NCBI GenBank assembly: GCA_022925895.1
Contig: JAKSYS010000574.1
Span: 1-41,159 of the forward strand
Length of the DNA stretch: 41,159 nucleotides
Direction: 5' to 3'
Origin: Fragilaria crotonensis
Taxonomy: Eukaryota > Bacillariophyta > Fragilariophyceae > Fragilariales > Fragilariaceae
The notes beneath the pieces were generated by a model. The model made no database searches, was not told where the DNA came from, and saw nothing but the letters and a program-made list of their open reading frames with translations. The translations under genes were made by a program, and so were the position numbers. Numbering within the stretch: position 1 is the stretch's first letter; the number at the start of each line of letters is the position of its first letter. Positions 31,109 through 41,159 of the stretch are shown here, piece by piece.

Positions 31109-32600
31109 TCACCGCAAAAGGCCGAGACAGGTGGAGACCCGAATCCAGATGAGGAAAATCGTTGCGACAGAGGGCCTCCATGAGCAACAATGGCAATTCC
31201 TCGGGCTGTAGGCCAGGACTATGGGTTCATCTGCACCAGAAAAGGAAGATTCTGTAATTTGTGTTCCGGACGATAACAGTGTTCTCACCGAAGTGGTACT
31301 GCTACTGGTAGTGGCACTGGATACTGTTGTTGCGTCATCATGATCACGGTCGTTGTCATCATTGTCGTGTCTGAACATGCCTGGCAAGTGCGAAGGTGAG
31401 CGCTCCGTTGGAGACGATGCCTCGGAATCAAGGAGACGAGTCTGAAAGCTGTGCAAACGAATTGGCATACAGCAAGCTGGAAGAGTAGGCAAATCTTTGC
31501 GTTTCGACGATATGGCGAATCTATCCTCGTGCATCGCCACTAGAGTGATATCACTAGAGGATCGGGATACTGCGTTCCTTTTGTATCAAAGGATTATAAC
31601 TGGGATGCATCCTGTATGCAAGTACTGTTCTGGAGCACCGGCACCAGATACTGCTGGACATGGCACGATATCTTTTTATCATATGCGTCTATGTATACAC
31701 ATGGCGGAGGATGCATTTTGGGAACTACCAGTATCTGTATCCTTGGCAGGAGAAGGTCGTGGATTGCTACAGTGCATTGAGTCATTGACGTCTATCAATG
31801 ATTCCAAATCCCATGAGCCACGAGTAGAAATGGCTCGCACAGAAAGTTTTGAGTCCCTGTCACATGCTGTCCTCGCAACATTGCTTCCTTTTTCTAGATT
31901 GTTGCATTCGACGAGAAAGTTTTGGACAAAGAGTCAAGTCTCATACCATTACTCCCCATTTTGGCATTGTTTCAATAATAACTCGACAGTCGGACCCAAA
32001 CACTATCCTCACGGCCGGCCCCCCTCCAGGATGTGAACGAGCGAGCATCCCAAGAAAACAATACTCGGAATCCTGGATCCGGATCGCAACAAGCTCAGCA
32101 TTATAATCCGTAGTACGAAGCGAAGCAGATTCGTGCATTGAGATGGTCGTGGCAGCGATATACATAAAGAACACGTCTTGCGCATCAGAAAAGCTGGAGG
32201 TCATGAGATTTCTCGGTTTATTCGATGGAACGTATCTTGAACAAAGACCATCATGGCCACTTATGGGCCAATCGACGAAAACTGGAACCAATGTCGCGTG
32301 TTACGTGGCACGATGCGGAGAAGGAAGCGGTTTCATAGATGTTCATTCAAGTACATGGTACATTGTGCACCCGGATCAACACACTCCACCAGCGTTTATT
32401 GGCGAAACCCTATAACAATATGTCATGTTCCAAGTGCGATATCGTTGCTCAAAGAGATGACGGCACACAGCACACGCCATGCGAGAGGTAACGAAACGAA
32501 CATCTTGCCAATTGCTGCAGCCCAGTACCGTACTGTGATCGAAGATGTGTTGGTGTGCCATAAAATGTCACGGAAATCCTAACGCGACAGCATCGTGACA
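31109..32600 (-). other. Possible unrecognised minus-strand gene in pieces
   Basis: Minus frames at 31941-32291 (containing QDVFFMYIAATTISMHESAS and GMLARSHPGGGPAVRI), 31594-31785 and 31109-31540 (with an Asp/Ser/Thr-rich middle) follow each other in different frames. The first has ordinary-looking protein composition, so a spliced or frameshifted gene is possible. Plus-strand frames of similar length also exist (31497-32036, 32143-32415). No domain is recognised on either strand. Confidence 0.25.
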
Positions 32601-32794
32601 ACGTTACGGACACCGAAACAGCATTGGCACCATGATATAACTGGCTTGTGCATTCTCGTGTAACGTTCCTGAATGCGAACCTACAACAAGATCTTATATT
32701 AAGATTCTAAAGTGCAAATTGTATAGAGAACTTTCCATCGTAGCCCTCCCATCAACGGCTCCCACATTACGACCTTCGTATCAATGAAGTCGTC

Positions 32795-33973
32795 TCACCA
32801 CCGTTTCCTATGCTGACACTTCCACGGATGATTTTCGAGACGACGCGACGAGATATGTTTTTCCAAAAGACTAGCGATATCAAACTGCTCACACTTGCGA
32901 GCAATATCAAGAACTGTAGAACCAGCTTTATTCTGGCAATTCACATCCACTTTCTCGTGCTTCAACATGTCCTGAACCACATCCAACTGCCCCCTAAGGG
33001 TTGCCCAGACAAGTGCAGTGTTACCGAGTGATCCTTTGGCATTGACGTCTACCGCATGATGTTTGAGTAATACGCGAACAACCTCCCAGTGACCCCAATA
33101 GCTCGCCCAGAGAAATGCTGTGCGGCCTTTTTCATCTTGACAATTCACATCCAAATTTTGGTGCTTCAACAACTCGTGAATCACTTCCAAGTGACCACAG
33201 CAGCTCGCCCTGCTGAGAGCTGTTCCGCCACCATTGCCTTGTACATTCACATCCACATTATCGCGCTTCAATAACTCGCGAACAATGTTTACACTGCCAT
33301 TATCGCACGCCACCATGAGGGCAGTGTCACCGCAGTCATCTTTGGCATTGACATCCACATTTTCGTGCTTCAATAACTCGCGAACCACTTCTGCACTGCC
33401 ATTATCGCACGCCAACATGAGGGCAGTGTCACCGCAGTCATCTTTGGCATTGACATCCACATTTTCGTGCTTCAATAACTCGTCAACCACCTCTACATAG
33501 CCACATGAACACGCCACATTGAGGGCAGTACAGCCGAAGTTATCTTTGACATTGACATCCACATCATCGTGCTTCAACAACTCGCGAACCGCCTCAGCAT
33601 GGCCATTATGGCTCGCCGCGAAGAGGGCTGTTCCATAGTAGTAGTCGTTGGCATTGATATCCACATCATCGTGCTTCAACAACTCGCGAACAGACAACCA
33701 ATGACCGAGTCGGCTTGCCACCGAAAGGGCTGTCTCGTAATAAACGCCAAAATCATCCGCATTCACATCCTTGCCGCCCACAAGAAACGCCATACCGTCA
33801 ATAAATTCATACATGTATTTTGCATTCACATCGGCCCCCTTTTGCAATAGGTCACGAACCGCATCCACGTCATTTTCCTTGACACTCTGGAACAAACTCT
33901 CATTCAGCTCTTGCCAACTCATGCTCCTACCACCATCCCCTGATGACGTTTCTGTTTCGATTATTGATGTCAT
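32795..33973 (-). CDS. Ankyrin-repeat protein
   Basis: A protein-protein interaction scaffold made of about ten ankyrin repeats; partner and pathway are unknown. The frame is open from 34042, but the ATG at 33973 (MTSIIETETSS) is the more natural start. A short N-terminus (WQELNESLFQSVKENDVDAV) leads into a first repeat ending GADVNAK, then a loop containing FLVGGKDVNADD. Regular 34-residue units of the form TALxxAxxxGHxEVVRELLKHxxVDVNAKD follow, with a final weaker unit and a basic tail (RKRW). Two neighbouring repeats carrying DDCGDTALM are almost identical in DNA, a sign of recent duplication or conversion with a 102-bp period. No signal peptide or membrane segment is seen, so it is probably cytoplasmic or nuclear. 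The frame is intact. Confidence 0.9.
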   Translation of the reverse strand: MTSIIETETSSGDGGRSMSWQELNESLFQSVKENDVDAVRDLLQKGADVNAKYMYEFIDGMAFLVGGKDVNADDFGVYYETALSVASRLGHWLSVRELLKHDDVDINANDYYYGTALFAASHNGHAEAVRELLKHDDVDVNVKDNFGCTALNVACSCGYVEVVDELLKHENVDVNAKDDCGDTALMLACDNGSAEVVRELLKHENVDVNAKDDCGDTALMVACDNGSVNIVRELLKRDNVDVNVQGNGGGTALSRASCCGHLEVIHELLKHQNLDVNCQDEKGRTAFLWASYWGHWEVVRVLLKHHAVDVNAKGSLGNTALVWATLRGQLDVVQDMLKHEKVDVNCQNKAGSTVLDIARKCEQFDIASLLEKHISSRRLENHPWKCQHRKRW

Positions 33974-34042
33974 TTTGATGAAGGACAAGATACACTTTCC
34001 GATTTGTGGTGATGATGGCAGCTTGTGCACCACAAAAGTCAA

Positions 34043-34787
34043 CCGGAAATACCAACAGGCTGGTGTGTCGTGTAATAACTATATCAACACGGCAACACAC
34101 ACTCCATGGAAAGAGATTAGTTGGTAATGCTGTATTGTACCATGTTTTACCACGTGACAACGCGAGTCACGCGAAGTCCAGGACGCGACTGAGGAGAACG
34201 AACCCAAGAGGTGACGTCGCCCCACCGATGTTCAAAGAAAGGGTCCGAGCTCCGAGCTGAATTGATTCAGTGTATAGAGCTACTACATGTACGACATATA
34301 GCTGTACATAAATGCTGGCAGCACTTCGAATGGGGACAGACGAGTGGTATCACGGGTGGAAACTGGAAACTGGTTTGTTGCTCTTGGTAGACCTCTACTA
34401 GATCTATATGTCATATAGTCTACTCGAGTACTAGTACCATAACATATATATACATTCCACAGCATCCTACGAGGTAACGTAACATTCAAGTAACATACCA
34501 GTATGCCTGTACTTCCGTCCAACCTCGCGGCAATTCATACGAACTAATACTGGAGTACCAGTGGGTTTCGGTACTGCTACGAGAAGGCAAGAGTGTACTG
34601 TTGTAGTGCACTCCGAGTCACAACCAATGAAAACATCTGACAAAACTGAAAAACATCTGACACAATTTCTCTCACACAAATTGCTCCGTTTGGAACAGTT
34701 GCACACTTTGTCGCGTGTGTGTGAGAGGGAAAGAGAGAGAGTCGACAGTCGACAACAAGGTGTGAAGTCAATAGGCAGGGTGAAAAC
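34043..34787. other. Divergent intergenic region
   Basis: This lies between the ankyrin gene (minus) and the SET gene (plus) and so should contain both promoters. Visible are a TATATATACATTCC stretch near 34445, GTACTAGTAC-type short palindromes near 34400-34440, and a GA-rich tract (about 34727-34742) followed by a GTCGAC repeat just before the SET start. No gene is evident. Confidence 0.4.
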
Positions 34788-36592
34788 ATGTTCTCGGCAG
34801 GTCAGAAAAGACCACGTTCTTGCAGTGCGAGTGAGAACGTTGATGATTATCACATCAACAAGGATGACGACAAGAACAGTGACAATGTCACGAGTCCACA
34901 TCCTTGTCTGTCATTCTTGGCATCATCAACATCAACTACCGACGATAGTCATGCATTCTCCGTCCATAACAGTGATTCCAAAACATTTGGCACAATCCTG
35001 ATTGCCAATCGAGATATTCCACCTCATTCACTTTTGTTTCGTCTACCTTCTCAATTCTTGGTAACACATGACGCAGTTTACGCGACAGAGTTGTCACAAC
35101 TGATTCGAGACTCAGTTCAACACCTAAACGCACCTGTGAAGACATCTGTATCGACGACTGCATCATGTGATGCAAGTATTCGCGATCTCAATGATAGTAA
35201 CGATAATGTCACCAAGAATATAAACAACAACCACTTCACGGATGACGACAACGAGGATAACAACAAACGTCCAACACGACAACAACAAGAACTACAAATA
35301 TCACCGGAAGAACTTACATGGATCAACATGGTGTATTGGCGTGTGTCTTCTGAACCGACGAGTCATCAAATCTACCTCAAGTCTCTATCCACAGTTCCCC
35401 CAAATGTATCATCATGGTCCAAATCACTCCAAGATTGTTTGATCGGGACCAATGTCTATGCTGTTCTTGACGACGAATCGGCGGGCAATCATGAGGATGA
35501 TGACGAGCACCATCAACCTGTTGTGGATGGCAATGTCAGTGTCGTCAAGACTCTTCTGGGAAAATTAGATCAAATTCGAACAGTTGTTGGAAAAGAACAA
35601 CTCATGACGGAACAACATCTGATGGAACGACCGCAGCAACGAATAGCAAATGATTCTTCAACGACAAATTCCGAGCGAAATCCTAAATGGACTGACGTGA
35701 TACTCAAAGTACTACATGAAGATTCTGAAACGTCCATTTTTACACTGGAATCACTGGGTTGGGCACGAGGACACTTTTTGTCACGACGATTTCCCGCCAC
35801 CATGAAGAATCTTGGCACCAACGACAACGACAACAATAAGATGCCTAATGTGCCGTCGACTGGAATGCAAAATAACAATGACCATGATGGGAAGAAAGCC
35901 CGCAGCAACAGCAGCACTCCCAAGCATCATCTTGCTGGATACGGCAATGCCAATTCCATGTTTATTCCAATTCTGGACCTCATGAATCATACTCCCGTCC
36001 GAACGAATGCATGTTCGATTGAAATGACAGACGATGGCATGTACTTGCAAGTATTTACTGGAGATTTGCCGTTGCAGCATGGTGATGAATTGTTTTATTG
36101 TTATTCTTCCGCAGCCGAAACTGGTGGTCTCTCCAATGAGATTTTATTGCAGGGATATGGATTTTGTTTAGAGGACAATCCTGCCGACACGGTTTCCGTC
36201 AAGATTTCCACCATGGGGGACGGAGCACAAAGTCGTAATACTGGAAGTGCCTTTTGGATTGGAAGAGGTGGCGTATCCGCAATCCCAAGTGCCATGTGGA
36301 GGGCACTCGCCGGATCAACTAAACCCGCTCAGGGAGATGTTGATGATGAAACCAAAAATGACGACGACCCTATCGAAATTGGATCGGGCGATCTCAATCT
36401 TTATTGCAGTACATGACCAATAAATTGGTTTCGTTGAATGGAGAACCAAAAACAAAACCAGCCTCGTTCCTTACCAAGACTGACATGGAGCGGCTTGCGT
36501 ACATTGAAATGTACAAGAATGGTCAGCGGGAGATACTAGCCGAGTTGATTAGGGATTTGACGATCATGCTGGAGGGGTACAATTGCGAGTAG
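34788..36592 (+). CDS. SET-domain protein methyltransferase, SETD3/Rubisco-LSMT-like
   Basis: A lysine/histidine-type protein methyltransferase using S-adenosylmethionine; the substrate is unknown. The main frame (34788-36416, 542 codons) shows the class order. TILIANRDIPPHSLLFRLP (about residues 68-87) is the start of SET, GWARGHFLSRRFP lies near 323, and MFIPILDLMNHTP near 391 carries the Asn-His pair. GDELFYCYSS near 432 carries the catalytic-type Tyr and is followed by SNEILLQGYGF and DNPADTV. Long Asp/Asn-rich insertions (about 130-170 and 340-380) are typical of diatom low-complexity loops. The substrate-binding part continues (RGGVSAIPSAMWRAL), then switches frame near 36390-36400 into SLLQYMTNKLVSL ending at 36592. 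A missing T (CTCAA for CTTCAA) explains it. The sequence TCTTTATTGCAG there also resembles a splice acceptor. No targeting peptide is obvious. Confidence 0.85.
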
Positions 36593-36869
36593 ATGACTTT
36601 GGTTCTCGGGTCCATGCAAAGGATACGAATGCTGGTTTCCCTCCCAAAGAGACCACAAACGCGCCACACAGGCAGAATTCATAGTGCTAAGATCCATTAG
36701 AACTCCCCTCTGTTGGAGTCTCTAGAGGTCATATGCAAACTATGTTTGAGTGCCATGCCACGTACTTTACGCCTCACCCCAACAATGCAAAAATGTTCAA
36801 ACTAGATATATTGCATGCACGGTGTACTCTGAGTATTGAACAGTACACTTGCCTCACAAACTAACTCGA
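36593..36869. other. 3' intergenic spacer
   Basis: This lies between the convergent ends of the SET gene and the mini Ig-like gene. No gene or clear structure is seen. Confidence 0.4.
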
Positions 36870-37704
36870 CTAATTCTTCTTTTTCTTCTTCTTCGCCACA
36901 AAGGTGTACATGATCAATATGAAAGCGAGAGCGAATACTCGGAGTACTTCTACATTCACTGACACATGAGTTCCCTCGATAGATTTTGCATCGTTGTAGT
37001 GCAATTTGTCAGTTGCCAGCCCGGCGGGATTTGGCAGGACTTCAAAGCAGCTGCTTACCCCAAGGATGCGCAGTGGGTTGGAATCAAAGACAGCCATAAC
37101 GGCTTTGTACTTGGAATTCAAAGCTGCCATGTTTCTGCTGGATAAAGTCATGGTTCCAGAATTGCCCGAAGCCCCAAATGTTGCATCATGATGCGGAACC
37201 ATGGAAGCGGTGTAGTCTGAGACATTGCAGGGGAACAAAGCAATCCAAGCAAAATCATCCTCCATATTGTCTGAACTCATCGTGTAGGTCACACGTATCA
37301 TTGCTCCTTCGTAGTATTGTGTTTTATCAGTTGTCAGGACAGCGGAAACCTTGGCTCTCCAGTGAAAAAGACGACTTGGTAGTTGACAGGAATCGTTGAG
37401 TGATAGTAGTATCCTTTTCGTCGTCTCCTTTCGTTTGGAAGATTTTCTCGCGATTGTAAGTAGTTGTGATGGGGTTCTTGTTGTCAAGATGGCGGTCATC
37501 TGAGGCAAAAGATATGCCTCCGCCTCCTCGCCTAAGAGCACGCATGCGCGTCCGACCTGCTGCAGAAGAATGCGAGGCATCGTGATTTTCAGAAGAGGCT
37601 AGTGCCACCGAGAATGGAAGAAAGCAAATAACAAGGACAAGGAGGAGAACTTGTAGAAGTAGCGCATCTACGAGAAGACGGCCGGTGATTGGATTGCGGA
37701 CCAT
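36870..37704 (-). CDS. Membrane-anchored miniature paralogue of the giant Ig-repeat protein
   Basis: The ATG at 37704 starts MVRNPITGRLLV and a long hydrophobic signal segment ending FSVALASS. The leader matches the giant protein: MVR at the start, ASSENHDASHSS against ASSGNHGDFHSS, then GRTR, a Gly run, TKGDD, and an R-F-L site where the giant has R-L-L. One complete Ig-like repeat follows (AVLTTDKTQYYEGAMIRVTY, FAWIALF, NSKYKAVMAV, RILGVSSCFEVL). A second repeat is cut short after TDKLHYND. The C-terminus is a membrane segment (VFALAFILIMYTFVA) with a KKKKKKN cytosolic tail coded by a TTC/AAG microsatellite. The frame changes near 37349-37350, where CAAGG would need to be CAAG. With that one base the leader joins the repeat as SQVSAVLTTDKT, matching TQVSIDA in the giant. 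It probably sits at the plasma or another secretory membrane. Confidence 0.75.
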
Positions 37705-38218
37705 TGTGTTATGCTCCCTCGTATCCTCGAGAGAGGATTTATACCTGCGAGAATGAATGTTGAACCTGTGTACTGTTGTGGAAAATGGTTATGATATGAC
37801 TTATCATAAATGATGGATCTGTTGTGAGATTCTGGATTCTGGAGTTGTGATCTCGGTGTAATCGAGCAGATTCTCTTGGGTGTCAGTTGTATGTATGATA
37901 GAAGCTTCGTACAATGTACCGGTAGGTATACTCGACGAAATCGTCGTATGGTCGTATATGTCATATACATAGAAATAAGTTCAAGTACCACACCTCGTGG
38001 GAACTGCTATTGCAATTCTAAACATTGCGAGCAATGCATGTAAGTATACGCAAGTACAAAAATGCAGTCGGCAACAGTAGCACATGGTGCATGTATGCGA
38101 GGCGAGCACACATCACATTTCACACGGCCACGCGGGAACCCAATCAATTCATTGATTTTTTTTCAACCTTCACAAGAGCAGAAGTGCGTGCCGTGATCCA
38201 TCCAAGTCGTGTTGCATC
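37705..38218. other. Divergent intergenic region
   Basis: This separates the mini paralogue (minus) from the TM9SF gene (plus). Apart from the TATA-like element at 37737-37743 and short ATGTCATATACAT-type repeats near 37950 I see nothing specific. Confidence 0.4.
37737..37743 (-). promoter_or_regulatory. TATA-box-like element of the mini paralogue
   Basis: The minus strand reads TATAAAT about 33-39 bp before the ATG at 37704. Distance and sequence suit a core promoter with a very short 5' leader. Confidence 0.45.
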
Positions 38219-40682
38219 ATGCTGAAGTTGCTTTTGAGCATCTTGGTGCTCCTGAAACGAGGCGCCCATGGCTATTATGAGTCTGAATTGAATCAACGAA
38301 CGTTTGCGGAAGGAGATCCGTGAGTGAACATGATATGACTCGTGGCACCAGAAAGATATGGAGTCCATGTTCCATCAGATTTGATTCGTGCATATTTTCT
38401 TGGTGTATTATAACTTGGTCGTTTTTCCGTCAAATTTAATGAAACCTTGTGAACCCAGAACTATCGGTAGACGCAATGCGTATATGTATGTGGGCATGTG
38501 TTTATGTATGGTCATTTTGATGATTTCTTGATTTGTTCGTCACTTTTAAGAATGTAATTGACTGCAACACGCAACATCTCTGTGTTTTCTGACATGTATG
38601 GATGGCTTTAGGATCTAAGCAACACATCCACTCACAAAATCATTCATCCTTTTCATTTTCATTTCCACGTACGCGCCGATCAGCGTCGAACTTAAGGTCA
38701 ACAAGTTGACCTCGATGAACTCGGCGTTTCCTTTTGATTACTACCAACTTCCCTTTTGTCAACCTGCGGGTGGCCCAAAGATGGATGATCGGAATTTCGG
38801 CGAATTCCTGGCTCGCGATCGCATCGAATCGTCGCCGTATGTCCTAGCCATGAAGAAAGATGCGTATTGCGAGCAGCTGTGTGTTTCCCATCTCGGAAGT
38901 CCAGAGCTGAAAGGGGTGTCTTCATCTCACAACAAAGTAGTGAGTGCAATTCGAAAGAATTATCACAACAATTGGATCGTCGACAACTTGCCAGCAGCGT
39001 CGAGAGTGAAAAGTGACGATGAAATCCCGACTCGTTATGGCGGAGGATTTCCGATTGGTTATGTCTCGGAAAAGGACAACATGACTTATATTTACAATCA
39101 TGTCAATATTGAAATCATGTATCATCCCGTCGAAACGGACAGCGATAAATACCGCATCGTACGATTCACTGTCGAACCATTGTCGATCAAACACGAGTTT
39201 GAAGTTGCGGGGGATGATGACAACAAGAACAGCGACGGATCAAATGTCGTCAAGTTCGTTGATCCTGTGCAGTCATGCGACCCCCATCGCAAGTCTAAGT
39301 TCCACACGGACTATAACACGATCCACAGGATTTCAGATTTGGAACAACCCAAACCGCAGCGCTCGGGGTACTTCAGCTTTCTTTCTTACTTTGGACTGTT
39401 CAAACCGCAGCTGTATACAGACGACAATAACATTCTCTCTCACAATGGTTACAAACCGCAGCTTGCCAGCGGGCATGTCCTCTTCACCTACGATGTTATC
39501 TGGATTAAAAACACAGAGTTGGAGTGGACTTCTCGATGGGATATCTATTTGACCATGGACCATCTTGTTCCAGCGGCAGTTCACTGGTATTCGATACAAA
39601 ATTCGCTGATCATTTTGTTTGGTCTATCCGCAATCCTTGTTGTTTATCTAAAGCGCGACATCAGCCGCTACAAGAAGTTGGCAACGGATGAAGAGGAGGC
39701 GGCGGATCATGGAGCGTTCGGATGGCAAGCAGTTCACGCCGATGTCTTTCGTCCACCTGCGTCTTCGCCACTTCTTCTTTCCGTCGCATGCGGTACTGGA
39801 GCGCAAATTCTATGCTCGTCGTTCCTCACGATTACTCTTTGCACTCTGGGATTCGTGGGTCCTGCTCGTCGTGGTTCTATCTCCGTGGCAGGGTTGTTCG
39901 TTTTTGTCATCATGGGAGTTGTAGCCGGTTACGTCACTGCGCGCATGTACAAGACATGCACCGGGACATCGTGTCATAGTGCGACAAGGTGCACATCCCT
40001 TGGCTTTCCAGGTATTGCTTTCGCTGTCTTTTACATCTTGGATCGCATTGCTCCAGCAACGGGACGAGCTGATGCTATTCCATTTACCACCATGGTTGTT
40101 CTCATGGTACTGTGGTTCGGTATCTCTGTTCCCCTCGTCTTCCTTGGATCCCACTTGGGTGACAAGCACAAGAAAGTCAAGATTTCTCTCAGTACTTCAA
40201 CCAATCCTCGCCCGATTCCTGGTCAACCGTGGTTTACGAGCCTTCCGTTCGGTCTTGCGCTTGGAGGCATAATTGCGTTCAATGTCTGCTATGTCGAGCT
40301 CTTCTTCATCGTGTGTTTTTTTTGGACCCAGCAATTCTATTGCACCTTCGGCGTCTTACTCTTGGTTTTTATCCTTTTCGTTGTGACGTGTGCTGCAATT
40401 GGTGTCCTTTTTTGTTATTTCCAGCTTCGCAGAGAGAATTACCGTTGGTGGTGGAGTTCATTCTGCGTAGGGGGAAGCCCGGCACTCTACGCCTTTTGGC
40501 ACTCCTTTTTCTATGTCAAGAGACTCGAGTATACCAGATTTGAGGACTATGTTTACTACTTTGGATACATGGGGCTTGGATGCTGTGGCCTTTTCCTCAT
40601 GACTGGCGTAGTTGGTGTTTTCGGTACTTTATGGTTCAACAAGATCCTTTATTCATCCATCAAGATTGGCGATGGCAAGTAA
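38219..40682 (+). CDS. TM9SF/nonaspanin (EMP70 family) membrane protein, two exons
   Basis: The gene consists of exon 1 at 38219-38319, a 364-nt intron at 38320-38683 (donor GTGAGT, acceptor CGATCAG) and exon 2 at 38684-40682, giving 699 residues. Exon 1 supplies a signal peptide (MLKLLLSILVLLKRGAHG). The splice produces FAEGDPVELKVNKLTSMNS, the canonical family N-terminus, running into FPFDYYQLPFC. A luminal domain of about 340 residues ends with SRWDIYLTMDH and VHWYSIQNSL. Nine hydrophobic segments follow, with RRGSISVAGLFVF, GQPWFT, SSFCVGGSPALYAFWHS and YYFGYMGLG. Known members act in Golgi/endosomal sorting and help place membrane segments of other proteins. The end reads KIGDGK rather than a terminal K-x-D/E, the usual COPI-binding signal. 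No frame damage is seen. Confidence 0.92.
38320..38683 (+). other. Intron of the TM9SF gene
   Basis: The donor is GTGAGTG after GGAGATCC. The acceptor is GATCAG after a T/C-rich tract (CCTTTTCATTTTCATTTCC). Removing it joins GAT-CC to C-GTC, giving the conserved GDPVELKVNKLTS. The family match on both sides makes this the firmest intron in the window. Confidence 0.85.
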
Positions 40683-41159
40683 GACGGGAAAACGACCATT
40701 CAACGGCGTTGTAGAGTACATGAATACATGAAAAGTATTGCTTTCCGAGATAGTGATTGATTCAACTTTCACGCGGCTTGGCAGCAGTGACATGCCTGGG
40801 TCGTGTTCTCGGCTGAAACTGATGTATACGCTGTGAAAGCAACTAACAACCCTGACTGCACTGTGTTTATTCCGAGTAGGAGTTTCAGTACGCACTCTCG
40901 CTGGTAACTTCATTGGATGGAGAATGGCTACAATTGTAGATGTTGACACATTGTTCTCATCGCGATTCGGAGGAGGCAGGAGCTATGATCGGCATGCAAG
41001 GTATGCTGAAAATGGATTTTCACAGCAGCAAATGTTCATGTTGTACCAGCATGTATGTCTACTAGCTAGAACAAGTATGCACCTACTTGACGTGGGAAAA
41101 AATAGTGTGAAACCCGTCTGCACTCGAACAGCCGCAGTGGAGGTCGTCGTATGGTTCTT
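40683..41159. other. 3' flank of the TM9SF gene, no gene recognised
   Basis: Only shadow frames are present, the longest being on minus at 40653-40949. No repeat or RNA gene was identified before the window edge. Confidence 0.4.

Noticed and set aside
34561-35001. Plus-strand frame of 146 codons overlapping the SET gene start
   Set aside because: It covers the 5' leader and overlaps the SET gene in another frame; low-complexity and without a domain.
39100-39552. Plus-strand frame of 150 codons within the TM9SF gene
   Set aside because: Out-of-frame shadow of a clearly conserved coding region.

Overview
The window looks like nuclear DNA of a stramenopile, most probably a (pennate) diatom. 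The pointers are a Ty1/copia element with a diatom-type gag/protease/integrase layout and an RGG-rich gag tail, a PIF/Harbinger DNA transposon with transposase and Myb-like genes, a TM9SF/nonaspanin gene with a short GT-AG intron, and large secreted mosaic proteins. The organism call is inference from gene content; no rRNA, tRNA or organelle gene was seen.

Layout. 1-2836 is sixteen head-to-tail copies of a 177-bp satellite, followed by a decayed copy and a C-run/G-run inverted repeat. 3657-6228 (minus) encodes a low-complexity Ser/Lys-rich protein with three copies of a C-terminal SM-D-L motif. 7057-11018 is a complete PIF/Harbinger element (15-bp TIRs, TTA target duplications) with an intact DDE transposase on plus and a frameshifted Myb-like gene on minus. 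Only 93 bp further on, 11112-15857 is a Ty1/copia LTR element: its two 220-bp LTRs are identical, but the catalytic core of reverse transcriptase has been deleted in frame.

16927-29038 (minus) is the centre of the window: one very long gene, about 4,000 codons, for a secreted mosaic protein. In order it has a signal peptide, an R-X-L site, 15 tandem Ig-like repeats of about 108 residues, an IPT/TIG-like segment, an EGF-like segment, further beta-sandwich modules, a fibronectin III domain, a Pro/Thr mucin-like minisatellite and a Cys-rich C-terminus. It is broken into several reading frames by a probable 78-nt intron and three small indels. About 8 kb away, at 36870-37704 on the same strand, is a miniature paralogue with the same leader and R-X-L site, one and a half Ig-like repeats and a C-terminal membrane anchor. 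The pair (secreted giant plus anchored mini form) is the best candidate here for an undescribed system, possibly cell-wall, adhesion or cell-recognition proteins.

The remainder holds a repeat- and hairpin-rich intergenic region (29039-32794), an ankyrin-repeat gene (minus), a SETD3/Rubisco-LSMT-like SET-domain methyltransferase gene (plus) and a TM9SF gene (plus, two exons reconstructed here).

A recurring theme is single-base indels in short homopolymers inside otherwise well-conserved reading frames of unrelated genes. These may be residual consensus errors of a long-read assembly rather than real pseudogenisation, so every 'broken' call below should be read with that in mind.
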